A stretch of 64,000 bases of DNA from contig NZ_AP025018.1 in the NCBI RefSeq assembly GCF_019977735.1, forward strand, positions 2,542,001 through 2,606,000, read 5' to 3'. The position numbers were made by a program, and so were the translations under genes. Of this stretch, positions 56,828 through 64,000 are shown one piece after another (position 1 is the first letter of the stretch; every line of letters starts with the position of its first letter). The notes beneath the pieces were generated by a model. That model was not told the DNA's origin. It saw only the letters and a program-made list of their open reading frames with translations, and did not search any database. The stretch comes from Calothrix sp. PCC 7716 (GTDB taxonomy: Bacteria; Cyanobacteriota; Cyanobacteriia; Cyanobacteriales; Nostocaceae).

Positions 56828-57667
56828 ATATTCCTCACATTCATAAATAGAATCACGCTGATTCTTATCATCTGTAAGCGATGAAGTGGATTGAAATTAA
56901 TATTTATCTTTAATAATGACAGGATACTACTAGCTACCTAAGTAAATTTAAGTAAGCTTGCTCTGCTTCATTTGTATAGTAATGTAGATAAATAAATACT
57001 CAGGTCTTTAAGTTGTAATCAGCAGTAACTTTGCGTTGAAATATACGTCAAAAACACAGGAACAGGAAAAATAGCTAAGAAGAACAGTAATCTAGTTAGT
57101 ACATGAGTTCTAATTTAAGATGCTATCCTACGGGAAAAGCTGCGCTTTAGGTTACGCTTACGCTACACGAGCGCATGACCACATTGGATCAATTATTCTG
57201 TGAGCTTCTCTAAAGTCTTGTGGTACATAACCAGCCAAACTTGATGATTACCATCGATATTTGACAAAGGTTTATATTGTGCCCTTTAATCCTCCCATCT
57301 ATCTTCCTATATATATATATGAAGAAGTTGAGGAAATTGTGAGGATACTAACTTTAATTGTACTTTGTAATGCAAAAATACTATATTTTTTGATGAAGAT
57401 TATAAGAAATGTTATGCTCTAAGCACTACCTCAGATCTTGCACCTTAACTTTATTGAGAAGAAAAAAGCTTGTAATACCTATTCTTACGTAGGGTGGGCA
57501 GTGCCCACCTTACCCTTGTTGAGAAGGTGCAAGATGTAAGCTACCCGTTCGGCGGCTGAAGCCTATCTAACGTCCAGCCAATAATTATGTGACAAATGAT
57601 ACATGACTTTGATAAGTTCTGTTATGTTGTAATGGAATAAAAATTTAAAGTATGAGGGAGTTAGACA
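56828..57667. other. 840-base intergenic region with repeat fragments
   Basis: AT-rich, with a TATATATATATA tract at about 57310, a degenerate repeat-like block near 57120-57185 and the palindrome GGTGGGCAGTGCCCACC at 57493-57509. No ORF, tRNA or clear regulatory site was supported. The last 100 bases should hold the promoter of the membrane protein gene. Confidence 0.5.
57493..57509. repeat. GGTGGGCAGTGCCCACC palindrome
   Basis: Exact copy of the palindrome at 24303 and 46793, including the flanking TAGG and TTAC of the latter. Confidence 0.85.
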
Positions 57668-58357
57668 GTGATTAGCAGCAGTTTTTTTCGATTAGGGGTT
57701 TGGGGAAAATGGATGCTTTTTACAGTTATAGGCTTTATTATTGGTGGGCTTGTTGGTACTGCGGTTGCATTTGTAAGTGTTCCTGTAGTGAGTTCATTAA
57801 TAGCTTTCATACCAGGAGCAAACAATCAAGGAGCAATTGGTTATATACTTATTGGCTGTGGGATTATTGGTGCGGCAGTTGCTGGTGCGGTAATTGGTGG
57901 ATTGCAATGGTTAGTTTTGCAACAGTGGTTTGAGCAAGCTCGTTGGTGGATACTTACTAGTGCTGTCGGTTGGATTGGAATTATAGTTGCCGTAATTGCT
58001 TTAGCTTATACCCATGTGGGTGGGCCAGTTGGTCAACCGGATGGAAGTTTTGTGGAAACAACTCTTTGGGATAATAGAGAAGCAATAGCAAGGTCAGTAG
58101 CTGGTGTGCTAATAGCTGCTTTGATAATAGGGGTTCTCCAATCGTTAGCGCTTAGATTTACATTCCAGAAAGCAGGATTATGGATAGTCATGAATATGGT
58201 GGTGTTTTTAATTGCATCAGCAATTATGGTTTTGTGGGTACGGGGTGCTGGTGGAATGTTTGGTATTCCAGTTTTTTTTGCTGCTTATTCACCATTCTAT
58301 GCAGCTATTAGTGGTATAACAATTCTTCTACTACAAGCTCAAACAAATAACCACTGA
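57668..58357 (+). CDS. Multi-pass membrane protein of unknown function
   Basis: 229 residues starting at GTG 57668 (GAGGGAG upstream). About six transmembrane helices, rich in Gly, Ala, Val and Ile (TVIGFIIGGLVGTAVAFVSV, GCGIIGAAVAGAVIGGLQWL). Repeated IGGLQWLVLQ and IGVLQSLALR suggest an internal duplication of three helices. No transporter signature was recognised. It converges with the second Crp/Fnr gene. Confidence 0.7.
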   Translation: MISSSFFRLGVWGKWMLFTVIGFIIGGLVGTAVAFVSVPVVSSLIAFIPGANNQGAIGYILIGCGIIGAAVAGAVIGGLQWLVLQQWFEQARWWILTSAVGWIGIIVAVIALAYTHVGGPVGQPDGSFVETTLWDNREAIARSVAGVLIAALIIGVLQSLALRFTFQKAGLWIVMNMVVFLIASAIMVLWVRGAGGMFGIPVFFAAYSPFYAAISGITILLLQAQTNNH

Positions 58358-58386
58358 ACAATGAATTATGGCGATGGTGAGTTAGA

Positions 58387-59085
58387 TTAAATACCATCAA
58401 GTAATTTGCTCAAACGCTCACGATTAAGCAGGCTAATTTTAGAACCATCTATTTCAATTAAACCGTCGCGACTCAGTTTGTAAAAAACGCGCGATAGGGT
58501 TTCGGGAATTGTGCCCAACATCGCTGCTAATTGTCCTTTCGTTAAATCAAGTTCTACAGTTTCAGCGTTGCCTGTCCGTTCGCTTAAACTCAATAAATAA
58601 GTTGCGAGTCGAGCTGGAACTTCTCGCAATGAGAGATTATCAACTAAATGAGAAAATCGTCGTAGATGACGAGCAAAGCTTTTGAGCATATTAATTGTCA
58701 AAGTTGGTTGCTGTTCTAACAATTGCACAAAGGAATTACGGGGAAAAAATAACAACTCTGCTTTCTCAATCGTTGCTGCTGAAGCGGGATAACATTTACC
58801 ATCGAAAGCAGGTACTTCTGCAAAATGATCCCCCAACCCAAAAACGTGCAGAATTTGTTCTTTACCCTCTGCTGACTGCTTAAAAACCTTTACCCTACCT
58901 GATTTAATAACGAAGAAACCCCTTGCTTCATCTCCCTGGTGAAAGATAATATCTCCCTTACCATAAAATTGGTCGATTGCAATTTGCTTAATAATAGCGA
59001 GTTCCTCTTTTGATAACCCTTGGAACATCTGACTTTGACTTAGAAAATTCACAATTTCTGACGGTTCGTTAATAAAGCTTTTCAT
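58387..59085 (-). CDS. Crp/Fnr-family regulator, probable regulator of hcp
   Basis: 232 residues from ATG 59085 (MKSFINEPSE). A frame to 59142 is possible but less likely. The N-terminal cNMP-type domain has GDIIFHQGDEARGFFVIKSG and the C-terminus has a winged helix with GQLAAMLGTIPETLSRVFYK, where the recognition helix reads ETLSR, as in FNR/DNR-type proteins. No iron-sulfur cysteines are seen, so it is closest to DNR/NnrR-like sensors of NO. It is divergent from hcp, and a TTGAC-N4-GTCAA site lies between them. Confidence 0.9.
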   Translation of the reverse strand: MKSFINEPSEIVNFLSQSQMFQGLSKEELAIIKQIAIDQFYGKGDIIFHQGDEARGFFVIKSGRVKVFKQSAEGKEQILHVFGLGDHFAEVPAFDGKCYPASAATIEKAELLFFPRNSFVQLLEQQPTLTINMLKSFARHLRRFSHLVDNLSLREVPARLATYLLSLSERTGNAETVELDLTKGQLAAMLGTIPETLSRVFYKLSRDGLIEIDGSKISLLNRERLSKLLDGI

Positions 59086-59152
59086 ATCGTAATATTTTTT
59101 AATTATTTGAAAACATACTCTTACTACTTTAGCCGAAATCATGAATTTCTAT

Positions 59153-59282
59153 CTAGTGGTTCATGTCAATAGTTTTGGGGTGGTATATTTTTTACCACAG
59201 AGACGCAGAGGACACAGAGAAAATAATCGGAGAAATTTAAAATCGGCGCCTACACCCCAAAATTAATGACACGAACCATTAG
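59153..59282. mobile_element. MITE-like element with ~32-bp terminal inverted repeats
   Basis: Left end CTAGTGGTTCATGTCAATAG, continuing TTTTGGGGTGG, and right end (complement) CTAATGGTTCGTGTCATTAA, continuing TTTTGGGGTGT, match over about 32 bases with 4-5 differences. The 130-bp element has no ORF. Its middle carries the CACAGAG repeat seen at 43940-44008. It fits a miniature inverted-repeat element that needs a transposase in trans. Confidence 0.7.
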
Positions 59283-59337
59283 TTTTCTAATGGGCGCCGC
59301 CTATCACATATTATAGTAATTGTCAAAAATTATACAT

Positions 59338-59365
59338 GTAGAGACGCGATTAATCGCGTCTCTAC
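59338..59365. repeat. Perfect 28-bp palindrome (GTAGAGACGCGATT family)
   Basis: GTAGAGACGCGATT and its exact complement, a fully symmetrical palindrome without spacer. Sister copies are at 7879-7900 and, shorter, 25011-25028. Confidence 0.85.
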
Positions 59366-59413
59366 AACGGGAATACAAAGAAAATATAAAGAATTACATT
59401 TACCTATCAATTT

Positions 59414-59427
59414 TTGACTTAAGTCAA
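59414..59427 (+). promoter_or_regulatory. Candidate FNR/DNR-type site upstream of hcp
   Basis: TTGACTTAAGTCAA is a perfect 14-bp palindrome of the form TTGAC-N4-GTCAA, as bound by Crp/Fnr regulators. A -10-like TATAGG at about 59449 would put the start point near 59461, so the centre of the site lies at about -40.5, the class II activator position. Confidence 0.6.
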
Positions 59428-59486
59428 AGAAAGCTACGAGCCAGATTTTATAGGATACACGCAGACAAGGAAGAGGAGAGAACAAT

Positions 59487-61145
59487 ATGTTTTGCGAACA
59501 ATGCGAACAAACCGCCAGCGGACAAGGATGCCACCAGTGGGGTGCGTGTGGTAAAAGCCCAGAGGTTAACGGCGTTCACGATTTATTGATTTATTGTCTG
59601 CGAGGTCTTGCACCTGTAGCATTAGGCGCCCACAAGTTAGGCATCTCGACTCATAATATAGATGTGTTTACCTGCGAAGCAATGTTTGCCACAATGACAA
59701 ATGTGAACTTCGACCAAAAACGCCTTAACGATTATGTTCGGCGTGCAATAGCCTATCGCGAACAGCTAAAACTCCAAATACAGCAAGCTACAGGTGTAGC
59801 ACAAACATGGTCAGATATATCCTGTTATCAACCCAATTTTGATGATAGCTTGGCAGAACAAGGTCAAGACATTACTCTTAAATTTATTAGTCAATCGGGA
59901 ACAAATGTTGACATTTTCTCTCTTAAACTAACAGTACTGTATGGTCTCAAAGGGGTAGCTTCTTACGCATTCCATGCCCAAGAATTGGGACAAGAAGACG
60001 AACGAGTTTATAAATTCTGTTATGAAGCTTTAGCAAACCTCGATAATCAAGACTTAAGTTTAGATCATTGGGTAAACTTAGCGTTGAAAGTTGGTGAAAT
60101 TAACCTGCTAACAATGGAACTTCTAGATGCTGGACACACTAGCACTTACGGTCATCCCGTTCCTACTTTAGTTGACCTTCATGCAAAAGCTGGTAAAGCA
60201 ATTTTAGTTTCCGGTCACGATATCCCCCAACTAGAAGCAATACTAAAACAAACGGTTGGTACTAGTATTACAGTTTACACTCATGGCGAATTGTTACCTG
60301 CTCATGGTTATCCCCGTCTCAAACAAACCTATCCCCATCTCTACGGGCACTATGGTACAGCTTGGCAGAACCAGACTAAGGAATTTGCAAAATTCCCAGG
60401 TGCGATTATTATTACTACCAATTGCTTGATGCCACCCCATGCAAACTATGAAGATAAGTTATTTAGTATTGGTCCGGTTGGCTACCCAGGATTGAATTAT
60501 TTGACTGCTGAGGTTGATGGTAGCATTGATTTTGCTCCTGCAATTCGTAAAGCTCTAGAACTGCCAGGATTTAGAGAAGATGATGTTACAAATGTACCCC
60601 GTCAAGTAACAACAGGCTTTGCAAGAAATGCGATTTTGAGCGTTGCAGATCAAATAATAACAGCCGTTAAAGCAGGACAAATTCGCCATTTCTTCTTGAT
60701 TGGAGGTTGCGACGGCGCCAAACCCGACCGCAATTATTATACCGAATTAGTAGAAAAAGTTCCCAATGATTGTATCATTTTAACTCTTGCCTGTGGTAAA
60801 TTCCGCTTCTTTGACAAGGATTTGGGTGATATTGGTGGAATTCCGCGCTTACTCGATGTTGGTCAATGTAACGATGCTTACTCAGCAATTCAAATTGCAT
60901 TAGCGCTAGCAAATGCCTTTGAGGTGGATGTAAACGAGTTACCGCTATCAATGATTTTATCTTGGTACGAGCAGAAAGCCGTTGCGATTTTACTCACCTT
61001 GCTCTACTTAGGAATTAAAGATATTCGCCTTGGCCCAACTCTACCAGCATTTATCTCACCAAACGTATTTAAGCTGCTGTCACAGAAATATAACTTACAA
61101 CCAATTACCAAACCAGATGCTGACTTAGCGGCTTGTCTCGCATAG
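59487..61145 (+). CDS. hcp: Hybrid cluster protein (hydroxylamine reductase)
   Basis: 552 residues. The N-terminal cysteines (Cys3, Cys6, Cys15, Cys21 in MFCEQCEQTASGQGCHQWGA) hold a cubane cluster. Later ligands of the hybrid iron-sulfur-oxygen cluster are seen in SGHDIP, THGELLPAHGYP, TTNCLMPP, GGCDGAKPDR and TLACGKFRF. Hcp has NO- and hydroxylamine-reducing activity and is induced in anoxia with nitrite or NO. The divergent Crp/Fnr gene and palindrome suggest NO or low-oxygen control. No hcr partner follows. Confidence 0.96.
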   Translation: MFCEQCEQTASGQGCHQWGACGKSPEVNGVHDLLIYCLRGLAPVALGAHKLGISTHNIDVFTCEAMFATMTNVNFDQKRLNDYVRRAIAYREQLKLQIQQATGVAQTWSDISCYQPNFDDSLAEQGQDITLKFISQSGTNVDIFSLKLTVLYGLKGVASYAFHAQELGQEDERVYKFCYEALANLDNQDLSLDHWVNLALKVGEINLLTMELLDAGHTSTYGHPVPTLVDLHAKAGKAILVSGHDIPQLEAILKQTVGTSITVYTHGELLPAHGYPRLKQTYPHLYGHYGTAWQNQTKEFAKFPGAIIITTNCLMPPHANYEDKLFSIGPVGYPGLNYLTAEVDGSIDFAPAIRKALELPGFREDDVTNVPRQVTTGFARNAILSVADQIITAVKAGQIRHFFLIGGCDGAKPDRNYYTELVEKVPNDCIILTLACGKFRFFDKDLGDIGGIPRLLDVGQCNDAYSAIQIALALANAFEVDVNELPLSMILSWYEQKAVAILLTLLYLGIKDIRLGPTLPAFISPNVFKLLSQKYNLQPITKPDADLAACLA

Positions 61146-61196
61146 TGAAGCTATGCATTACAATAAATATTGCAGCGTCGCTTCAAATGTATACTG

Positions 61197-62147
61197 ATGA
61201 ATAAAAAGCTTAAGCCAGACTGGGCTGGTAAAGGTTTGCTATCCCAGTTTGTTAATTTGTTAATCCAAACTGAGCCTATTTACAAAGTGATGAAACACCA
61301 GGCTCGGCGAGTACTTATCAAAACTGCTGAAAAAAATGGTGTTCCCTGGCGCCAAAATTACGAGCAGCTAGAAAAATCACGAATACAACAAAATTTAGCG
61401 GCAGTAACTAACCCACAAATTACTTACCCAAAATATTATCAGGTACCTTTTCATGCTTATAGTGAGGGTAATTTATGTTGGCAAGCAGCATTTGAGGCGC
61501 CAAGCGCGACTTACTCAATGGCACTGCGGGTTTGGAAAAACGAGCCGTTAACTTGGGAAGTTGCTCACAACCGTCTGAGAGGTAGCTTTCATGATGTTTT
61601 GGAAATTTATGGGCCAAAACAAGTTAAAGATATTTTAGATATTGGCTGTTCGGTAGGTATTTCAACTTTGACACTACATCGTTACTACCAAAAAAAACAA
61701 AACCACCCGGTTCGGACGGTTGGTCTTGATTTATCACCTTATATGCTGGCTGTTGCTAAAACACTAGATACAAAGAATGAAATATCGCAATGGTTACATG
61801 CACTAGCTGAAGATACAAAATTACCAGATGATTCTTTTGACTTAGTAACATTACAATTTGTTACTCACGAACTACCTGGCGTTGCATCTAGAGCAATTTT
61901 TAAAGAAGCATTTAGATTAGTTCGACCTGGTGGCGCCATTGCGATTGTAGATAATAATCCTAAATCTAAAGTCATTCAAAATTTGCCACCAGTTTTATTC
62001 ACGCTCATGAAAAGCACTGAGCCTTGGAGCGATGAATATTATACATTTAATATTGAAGAAGAGTTAAAAGAAGTTGGTTTTGAGGCGCCGTTGACTGTGG
62101 AAAGCGACCCGCGTCATCGAACTATTGTGACTAATAAGGGTGGCTAA
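61197..62147 (+). CDS. Class I SAM-dependent methyltransferase
   Basis: 316 residues from ATG 61197; an in-frame TTG at 61170 would add nine. The SAM site motif I reads ILDIGCSVGISTLTLHRYYQ with VGLDLSPYMLAVAK, followed by EDTKLPDDSFDLVTLQFVTH and FRLVRPGGAIAIVDN. An N-terminal helical region of about 130 residues precedes it. The substrate is not readable. It lies 51 bases after hcp on the same strand and may be co-transcribed with it. Confidence 0.88.
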   Translation: MNKKLKPDWAGKGLLSQFVNLLIQTEPIYKVMKHQARRVLIKTAEKNGVPWRQNYEQLEKSRIQQNLAAVTNPQITYPKYYQVPFHAYSEGNLCWQAAFEAPSATYSMALRVWKNEPLTWEVAHNRLRGSFHDVLEIYGPKQVKDILDIGCSVGISTLTLHRYYQKKQNHPVRTVGLDLSPYMLAVAKTLDTKNEISQWLHALAEDTKLPDDSFDLVTLQFVTHELPGVASRAIFKEAFRLVRPGGAIAIVDNNPKSKVIQNLPPVLFTLMKSTEPWSDEYYTFNIEEELKEVGFEAPLTVESDPRHRTIVTNKGG

Positions 62148-62169
62148 TATATATTGAATTATATTGAAT

Positions 62170-62190
62170 GCACAGGCAGCCTGCCTGTGC
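62170..62190. repeat. GCACAGGCAG palindrome
   Basis: GCACAGGCAGCCTGCCTGTGC is a 10-bp perfect stem with one loop base, between the convergent methyltransferase and DUF4832 genes. It may terminate both. Confidence 0.8.
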
Positions 62191-62202
62191 TACATATTTT
62201 GA

Positions 62203-63633
62203 CTAGTTAACACTTAAATTTGTGAGGAAGGAGTTATACCCTGTAGATGGCTCCCATACATCCTGATTCGCCAACCGAATCGAGTACTCAGGACGCTCAT
62301 ATAACTGTGGAGTCGGGTCAGGCAAGCTTAGTAAGACTTCGTAACTGCCTTTAGGCATATCTACTGGAATAGTTCCGCTAAAACCAACTTGATGTTGTTG
62401 TTGGGAAAACCAGCGACGAGGGTCAGTATTAACTGGAAAGCGATAGACTTGTTTGTTTCCCTGGTTACGTAAGATAATTTCCGTACTACGTGGATTGTAT
62501 GGGCTAGCAAAACCATCATTGGCAATAGTAAAGCTCATCTTGAATTCGCCGCCAGAGTTTACACTCTCAGGAATCTTGGCTTCAACAATACGGAAGCGAT
62601 ATCCCAATTTGTTGGCAATGGTATTATAAATTCCTTCTTTCTTCCAACGGTCAATTACTGGAGCATAAAAATCTACATTTATATAACTCCAGTGAAAACG
62701 CTGCATTTCTGCTAAAGTGGTGTCGCTGTCTGTACGCGCGGATTGTGGAGTCACTCCACAGGTTTCTCCACCCACAACAACATAAGGAGAAATCGCTTCT
62801 AAATAGCCTTGCAAATCATTTTTTATATCAGGGCTGTAAATGTTATTACTATCATTGTCGTGAATTGAGTAAGTACCCGCATCATCGGCATTGGCTAAAA
62901 AGCATAAATTTTCATGGCCGATACGTGCTTGATTTATACCAGTAAAAGCTTGAGCATCGTTAAGTGGGTTAGGGTAGGCAGACCTAATATCAGATGGATA
63001 ACGAAGCTGAACCATCCGTGTTGATGGTAAAGCATCCAAAAGTGCCGTCAAAACCTGTTGTTTGGATTGAAAGTCTTGAAGTCCATTTGTAGATGAGTGC
63101 CACTCACCCCACGCACCAATAAAGCCAGCAGGTAAGGCAGCTATTACATCTTGGTATTCTTGGAAAATAGGTTTCAGTTGTTGGATGTGGTTTAGTACTA
63201 CAGGTAACGGAGCATCAGGTTGTTTCGCAGTTTCTCCAGGTATTGGGAAGTTATAAGAAATCCTGATAATTAACTTTATACCAGCTTTGCGTACTTCACT
63301 TAAACCGTTTCTAAATTCCTGTAAAAAATCTTCAGAAATATCCTTGTCACGAAACTGATCTAAACGAATGTAACTACGAGCAAGAGTGAAGCCTTGCTCG
63401 CGAAACAAATTCAAATCTTTATCTTTGGCAAATTCGATATTCGCATGAAAGCCACGTTCAGGATTGAGTATATACTCATCACTCGTTTGATAGTTTACAA
63501 TCATAGGGCTTTGATTATTTGCACTAAAAGCAAATAACTTTTTGTTAGATGAGTAAACAAGTAGTAAACTGCATAAAAAGATGATAATCAATAGAAAAAT
63601 GTGCTTTTTATTCACAAAGTTCATGAATCGCAT
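62203..63633 (-). CDS. Exported DUF4874/DUF4832-domain protein
   Basis: 476 residues. An N-terminal signal or membrane anchor (HIFLLIIIFLCSLLLVYSSN) is followed by a DUF4874-type region (NPERGFHANIEFAK, IGAWGEWHSSTNGLQDFQSK) and a C-terminal DUF4832 domain (FHWSYINVDFYAP, YRFRIVEAKIPESVNSGGEF). The N-terminal part looks like a TIM-barrel glycoside-hydrolase-like fold and the C-terminal part like a beta-sandwich. No enzymatic function is known. It is probably displayed outside the cytoplasmic membrane. Single gene. Confidence 0.85.
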   Translation of the reverse strand: MRFMNFVNKKHIFLLIIIFLCSLLLVYSSNKKLFAFSANNQSPMIVNYQTSDEYILNPERGFHANIEFAKDKDLNLFREQGFTLARSYIRLDQFRDKDISEDFLQEFRNGLSEVRKAGIKLIIRISYNFPIPGETAKQPDAPLPVVLNHIQQLKPIFQEYQDVIAALPAGFIGAWGEWHSSTNGLQDFQSKQQVLTALLDALPSTRMVQLRYPSDIRSAYPNPLNDAQAFTGINQARIGHENLCFLANADDAGTYSIHDNDSNNIYSPDIKNDLQGYLEAISPYVVVGGETCGVTPQSARTDSDTTLAEMQRFHWSYINVDFYAPVIDRWKKEGIYNTIANKLGYRFRIVEAKIPESVNSGGEFKMSFTIANDGFASPYNPRSTEIILRNQGNKQVYRFPVNTDPRRWFSQQQHQVGFSGTIPVDMPKGSYEVLLSLPDPTPQLYERPEYSIRLANQDVWEPSTGYNSFLTNLSVN

Positions 63634-64000
63634 AAATAAATTCTACAGTTGGGATGGATTAATTTAGTTTGACTTCAAACTAAATTATACTCATTTTTAC
63701 TGAAAATTGTAAGCTTACATCAATTCAAAAACATTATTTTTTAACTTCTGATTTTAATCTCAAACAATACAATGATTCATAAAAAAGATTTCTCGACTTA
63801 TTGAAGTCGAGAACCTAAAAAATTGAATATACAAGAAATTTTCTGCTTTGTTAAATCTAGGTATGAATCCAAAGTATAGAAATCAGCAGAGTAAATTAAA
63901 ATGGTATAAGCGGACTAATCTCAACTCAAATTATACATCTTTTGTTTATTTAGCAATTTTAGCAACTGTTTCATTTTGATAAGAAATTTCCAGCGGTTGG
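63634..64000. other. Right-end intergenic region with a hairpin
   Basis: AT-rich, 367 bases. TCTCGACTT and AAGTCGAGA around ATTG form a 9-bp hairpin at about 63790-63812. It should contain the promoter of the DUF4832 gene. No ORF supported. Confidence 0.5.

Larger units (their letters stand above)
59086..59486. other. Divergent region between the Crp/Fnr gene and hcp
   Basis: 401 bases that hold a MITE-like element (59153-59282), a perfect 28-bp palindrome (59338-59365) and a candidate regulator site (59414-59427). The original promoter of the regulator gene seems to be kept close to its start, with the insertions placed beyond it. Confidence 0.65.

Overview
The window is a stretch of cyanobacterial chromosome. 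It carries photosystem II small-subunit genes (psbM, psbK), the aerobic chlorophyll cyclase acsF, hemB, cobS, a CoaR/CoaT cobalt-efflux pair, a single-RRM Rbp-type RNA-binding protein, and many small proteins of cyanobacterial type. Heptamer tandem repeats (STRRs) and many small intergenic palindromes point to a filamentous, probably heterocyst-forming (Nostocales) lineage. Base composition is AT-rich, by eye about 40% GC. The hexamer GGCGCC is extremely common (about 100 copies seen by eye), while the usual cyanobacterial octamer GCGATCGC was not noticed at all. No tRNA, rRNA or CRISPR array was seen.

Layout. 1-5.3 kb: a universal stress protein cut by the window edge, psbM, a 2Fe-2S ferredoxin, psbK, tgt, cobS and a secreted PPC-domain protein. 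5.3-7.14 kb: an IS605-like element with a catalytically intact TnpB, its probable omega RNA, and a divergent ribbon-helix-helix gene where tnpA would normally be. 7.2-19.5 kb: housekeeping and small unknown genes (comF-like, GNAT, miaE, Nif3-like, a beta-CASP nuclease, ackA, a BlaI/M56 pair, comB). 19.6-24.7 kb: P1B-4 ATPase CoaT and its MerR-type sensor CoaR, separated by a GNAT/DUF1778 toxin-antitoxin pair. 25-32.3 kb: hemB, prfC, an IscB with an upstream omega-RNA-like region, and a large membrane protein resembling an M48 peptidase that has lost its zinc ligands. 32.8-39.4 kb: an Rbp protein, a GT4 glycosyltransferase, a PEP-CTERM protein, a CrtISO-like oxidoreductase and a truncated nitronate monooxygenase.

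39.3-61.1 kb reads as a low-oxygen, fermentation and sulfide region: acsF, a hibernation factor, ADP-forming acyl-CoA synthetase fused to an acetyltransferase, AdhE, PflA and PflB; then a persulfide operon (ETHE1-like dioxygenase, rhodanese, TauE/SafE, ArsR-type sensor) with two near-identical candidate operators; then phosphoketolase, a cydA remnant, two Crp/Fnr regulators and the hybrid cluster protein Hcp, whose upstream region carries a perfect FNR-type palindrome. Together with ackA near 15 kb these genes could turn sugar phosphates or pyruvate into acetate, formate and ethanol in dark anoxia while handling persulfide and nitrosative stress. Whether they form one regulon is inference.

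The last 3 kb hold a SAM-dependent methyltransferase and a DUF4874/DUF4832-type exported protein. The most distinctive points are the GGCGCC over-representation, two RNA-guided-nuclease (OMEGA) loci 22 kb apart, the CoaR/CoaT pair split by a toxin-antitoxin module, the twin persulfide operators, and palindromic repeats that have become the C-termini of real ORFs.
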